Notes under the pieces: model-generated
Database searches by the model: none
The model's input: the letters and a program-made list of their open reading frames with translations, nothing else
What the model was told of the DNA's origin: nothing
Program-made: the position numbers and the translations under genes
Assembly: GCF_002995785.1 (NCBI RefSeq)
Contig: NZ_PVXO01000028.1
Span: 16,808-80,807, forward strand
DNA from: Clostridium liquoris
GTDB taxonomy: Bacteria > Bacillota > Clostridia > Clostridiales > Clostridiaceae
DNA: 64,000 nucleotides
Reading direction: 5' to 3'
Shown here: piece by piece, positions 62,281 to 64,000 of the stretch
How the letters are laid out: every line of letters starts with the position of its first letter
How positions within the stretch are numbered: the first letter of the stretch is position 1

Positions 62281-63696
62281 GTGAATCATATGAAAAAATT
62301 TATGGATGAAAACTTTTTATTATTTAATGACACAGCAATAAATTTATATAATAATTATGCAAAAAATATGCCTATTATTGATTATCATTGTCATCTAAAT
62401 CCAGAAGAAATTTTTGAAAATAAAAGATTCAAAAATATAACTGAAGCTTGGTTATATGGGGATCATTATAAGTGGAGGGTTATGAGAAGCAATGGTATAG
62501 ATGAAAAATATATTACTGGAGATGCTAGTGATTATGAAAAATTTATGGCATGGGCAAAGACAATGCCAATGGCTATAGGTAATCCTATTTATCACTGGAC
62601 ACATCTAGAACTTCAAAGATACTTTGAAATATATGATGTTTTAAATGAAAAAAATGCTCCGGCTATTTGGGATAAAACTAATGAGTTACTTAATGGTGAA
62701 GGTTTTGGGGCAAGAGATTTAATTAAAAAATTTAATGTTAAAGCATTATGTACAACAGATGATCCAACAGATTCATTAGAATATCATATAAAACTTAAAG
62801 AAGATACTGAATTTGATGTAAAGGTTTTGCCAGCTTTAAGACCAGATAAAGGACTTCAAATAAATGCAGAGGGTTTTACTTTATGGGTTGAAAAACTTGA
62901 AAAAGTATGTGGAAAGAGCATAATAAGTTATGATGAATTTTTAGAAGCCTTAGAATCAAGAGTAAGATTCTTTCATTCAGTTGGATGTAGAATATCAGAT
63001 CACGGATTTAATAGTTTAACATATGCAAAAGCCTCAAAAAAAGAAGTAGAATATATATTTGCAAAAGCACTAAAAGGAGAAAAGGTATCAAAAGAGGAAG
63101 AAAGTAAATATGTATCATATACATTACATTTCTTGTGTGAATTGTACTCAGAATTAGGATGGACAATGCAACTTCATATTGGAGCATTAAGAAATAATAA
63201 TACAAAAATGTTTAAAAAGTTAGGATCGGATGCTGGATTTGATTCTATTAATGATGAAAAAGTAGCTTATTCTCTTTCAAAATTATTAGATTCATTAGAA
63301 GAAGCCAATTCCCTTCCCAAAACTATATTATATACATTAAATCCTAAAGATAATTATGTCATTAGTACCATGCTTGGAAATTTCCAAGGAACTGAAATTC
63401 CAGGAAAGATACAGTTTGGAGCTGCTTGGTGGTTCTTAGACAATAAAGAAGGTATGATAGAGCAAATGAAAACTTTGGCTAATACTGGATTGCTAAGCCG
63501 TTTTGTAGGAATGTTAACTGATTCAAGAAGTTTCCTATCTTATACAAGACATGAATATTTCAGAAGAATATTATGTAACTTGATAGGAGAGTGGGTTGAG
63601 AATGGAGAGGTACCAGATGATATGGAATTTTTAGGAGGTGTTGTTGAAGGGATATGCTACAATAATGCAAAAAAGTATTTCGGCATAAATTGTTAA
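62281..63696 (+). CDS. uxaC: Glucuronate (uronate) isomerase
   Basis: 471 residues, a normal length for UxaC. IIDYHCHLNPEEIFENK (metal-binding HxH) near residue 36, WRVMRSNGIDEKYITGD, LCTTDDPTDSLEYH, GCRISDHGFNSLTYA and QLHIGALRNNNTKMF are family landmarks. The C-terminus has LTDSRSFLSYTRHEYFRRI. It converts glucuronate/galacturonate to the keto acids at the start of hexuronate breakdown. The expected partners (uxuA, uxaB, kdgK or a transporter) would lie beyond the window. The first codon used here is GTG behind AGAGAGG; ATG at 62,290 is an alternative start. Confidence 0.93.
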   Translation: MNHMKKFMDENFLLFNDTAINLYNNYAKNMPIIDYHCHLNPEEIFENKRFKNITEAWLYGDHYKWRVMRSNGIDEKYITGDASDYEKFMAWAKTMPMAIGNPIYHWTHLELQRYFEIYDVLNEKNAPAIWDKTNELLNGEGFGARDLIKKFNVKALCTTDDPTDSLEYHIKLKEDTEFDVKVLPALRPDKGLQINAEGFTLWVEKLEKVCGKSIISYDEFLEALESRVRFFHSVGCRISDHGFNSLTYAKASKKEVEYIFAKALKGEKVSKEEESKYVSYTLHFLCELYSELGWTMQLHIGALRNNNTKMFKKLGSDAGFDSINDEKVAYSLSKLLDSLEEANSLPKTILYTLNPKDNYVISTMLGNFQGTEIPGKIQFGAAWWFLDNKEGMIEQMKTLANTGLLSRFVGMLTDSRSFLSYTRHEYFRRILCNLIGEWVENGEVPDDMEFLGGVVEGICYNNAKKYFGINC

Positions 63697-63704
63697 CGTG
63701 AACA
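63691..63704 (+). promoter_or_regulatory. Second copy of the LacI-type operator, overlapping the uxaC stop codon
   Basis: TGTTAACGTGAACA is identical to the copy before uxaC. It may control the next gene downstream, outside the window. Confidence 0.5.
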
Positions 63705-64000
63705 AAAGGACTGATGTATTTTGTCGTTTAGTACGTATATTTAAAATAATAAAAGACTACCATTATATATGGTCAAGCATTAGGTGCAACTCATATGAAT
63801 GGAATAATTAAATATTGAATTTTATAGTTAAGTACTTTTTTATATGATATTATATAAGTATTTACTATAACATAGAGACTAACTATATGAAGTCAAGTAA
63901 AAGTTAAAAGATTTTTATAGTTGTTTGATTAATGTTTAATTAATAAAAAAGAGCATGACAAAAAGAGCAATCAAAGATTACTTTTAAAAAAATTACATTT
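63705..64000. other. Gene-free AT-rich end of the window
   Basis: No gene can be supported. A small hairpin, GACTACCAT..ATATGGTC, near 63,755-63,775 is the only visible structure. Confidence 0.5.

Noticed and set aside
1..64000. CRISPR array, cas genes, tRNA or rRNA genes
   Set aside because: No regular repeat-spacer pattern, no Cas motifs and no tRNA-like cloverleaf found by eye on either strand.

Overview
The window comes from a low-GC Clostridium-like Firmicute. This rests on AT-rich codon use, strong AGGAGG ribosome binding sites, a clostridial cell-wall-binding-repeat fragment, and a flank carrying uxaC and a PyrK-like/FAD oxidoreductase pair. No rRNA or tRNA genes were seen. About 56.9 kb is the right part of a large integrative and conjugative element (ICE) whose left end lies outside the window. 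The last ~7 kb is chromosome.

ICE backbone: 1-16.8 kb carries conjugation genes: the end of a cell-wall hydrolase, DUF4315, DUF4366, a secreted VWA/coiled-coil protein, topoisomerase III, an orphan C5 methyltransferase, a 2579-aa ArdC/methylase/SNF2 helicase and a RadC-like protein. MobC, the relaxase and a recognisable oriT lie at 39.5-41.4 kb. At 47.2-55.6 kb are a membrane protein, a LexA-like repressor with a palindromic operator, a zinc ribbon, a sigma-like factor, two candidate structured RNAs and three overlapping large serine recombinases. The ICE appears to have entered an hsdR gene at its Walker A motif; the 3' part of hsdR resumes at 56,896.

Cargo between backbone genes is mostly defence: (1) 16.9-21.2 kb, a restriction-modification pair made of an m6A methyltransferase fused to a circularly permuted m5C methyltransferase and a convergent Alw26I/Eco31I/Esp3I-like endonuclease; (2) 21.24-34.46 kb, a nested integrase element (integrase, resolvase, Xis, homing endonuclease, replication module, DUF6508 plus nuclease-like cargo), itself hit by an IS21 element (splitting the replication gene) and an IS30 element; (3) 34.9-39.5 kb, an HTH regulator and a methyltransferase remnant followed by a complete type II CBASS operon (CD-NTase, E2-E1 Cap2, JAMM Cap3, unassigned two-TM effector); (4) 41.6-46.6 kb, a frameshifted HhH-GPD/Fe-S gene, an unknown 417-aa gene and a Pycsar-like operon with two different class III cyclases flanking one TM effector.

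The genes fit a self-transmissible element that carries several nucleotide-signalled abortive-infection systems and a restriction system, with a repressor and serine recombinases controlling transfer. The dual-cyclase Pycsar arrangement, the CBASS effector, the fused permuted methyltransferase and the two candidate RNAs are the most interesting points. All family assignments are from motif reading, without database searches.
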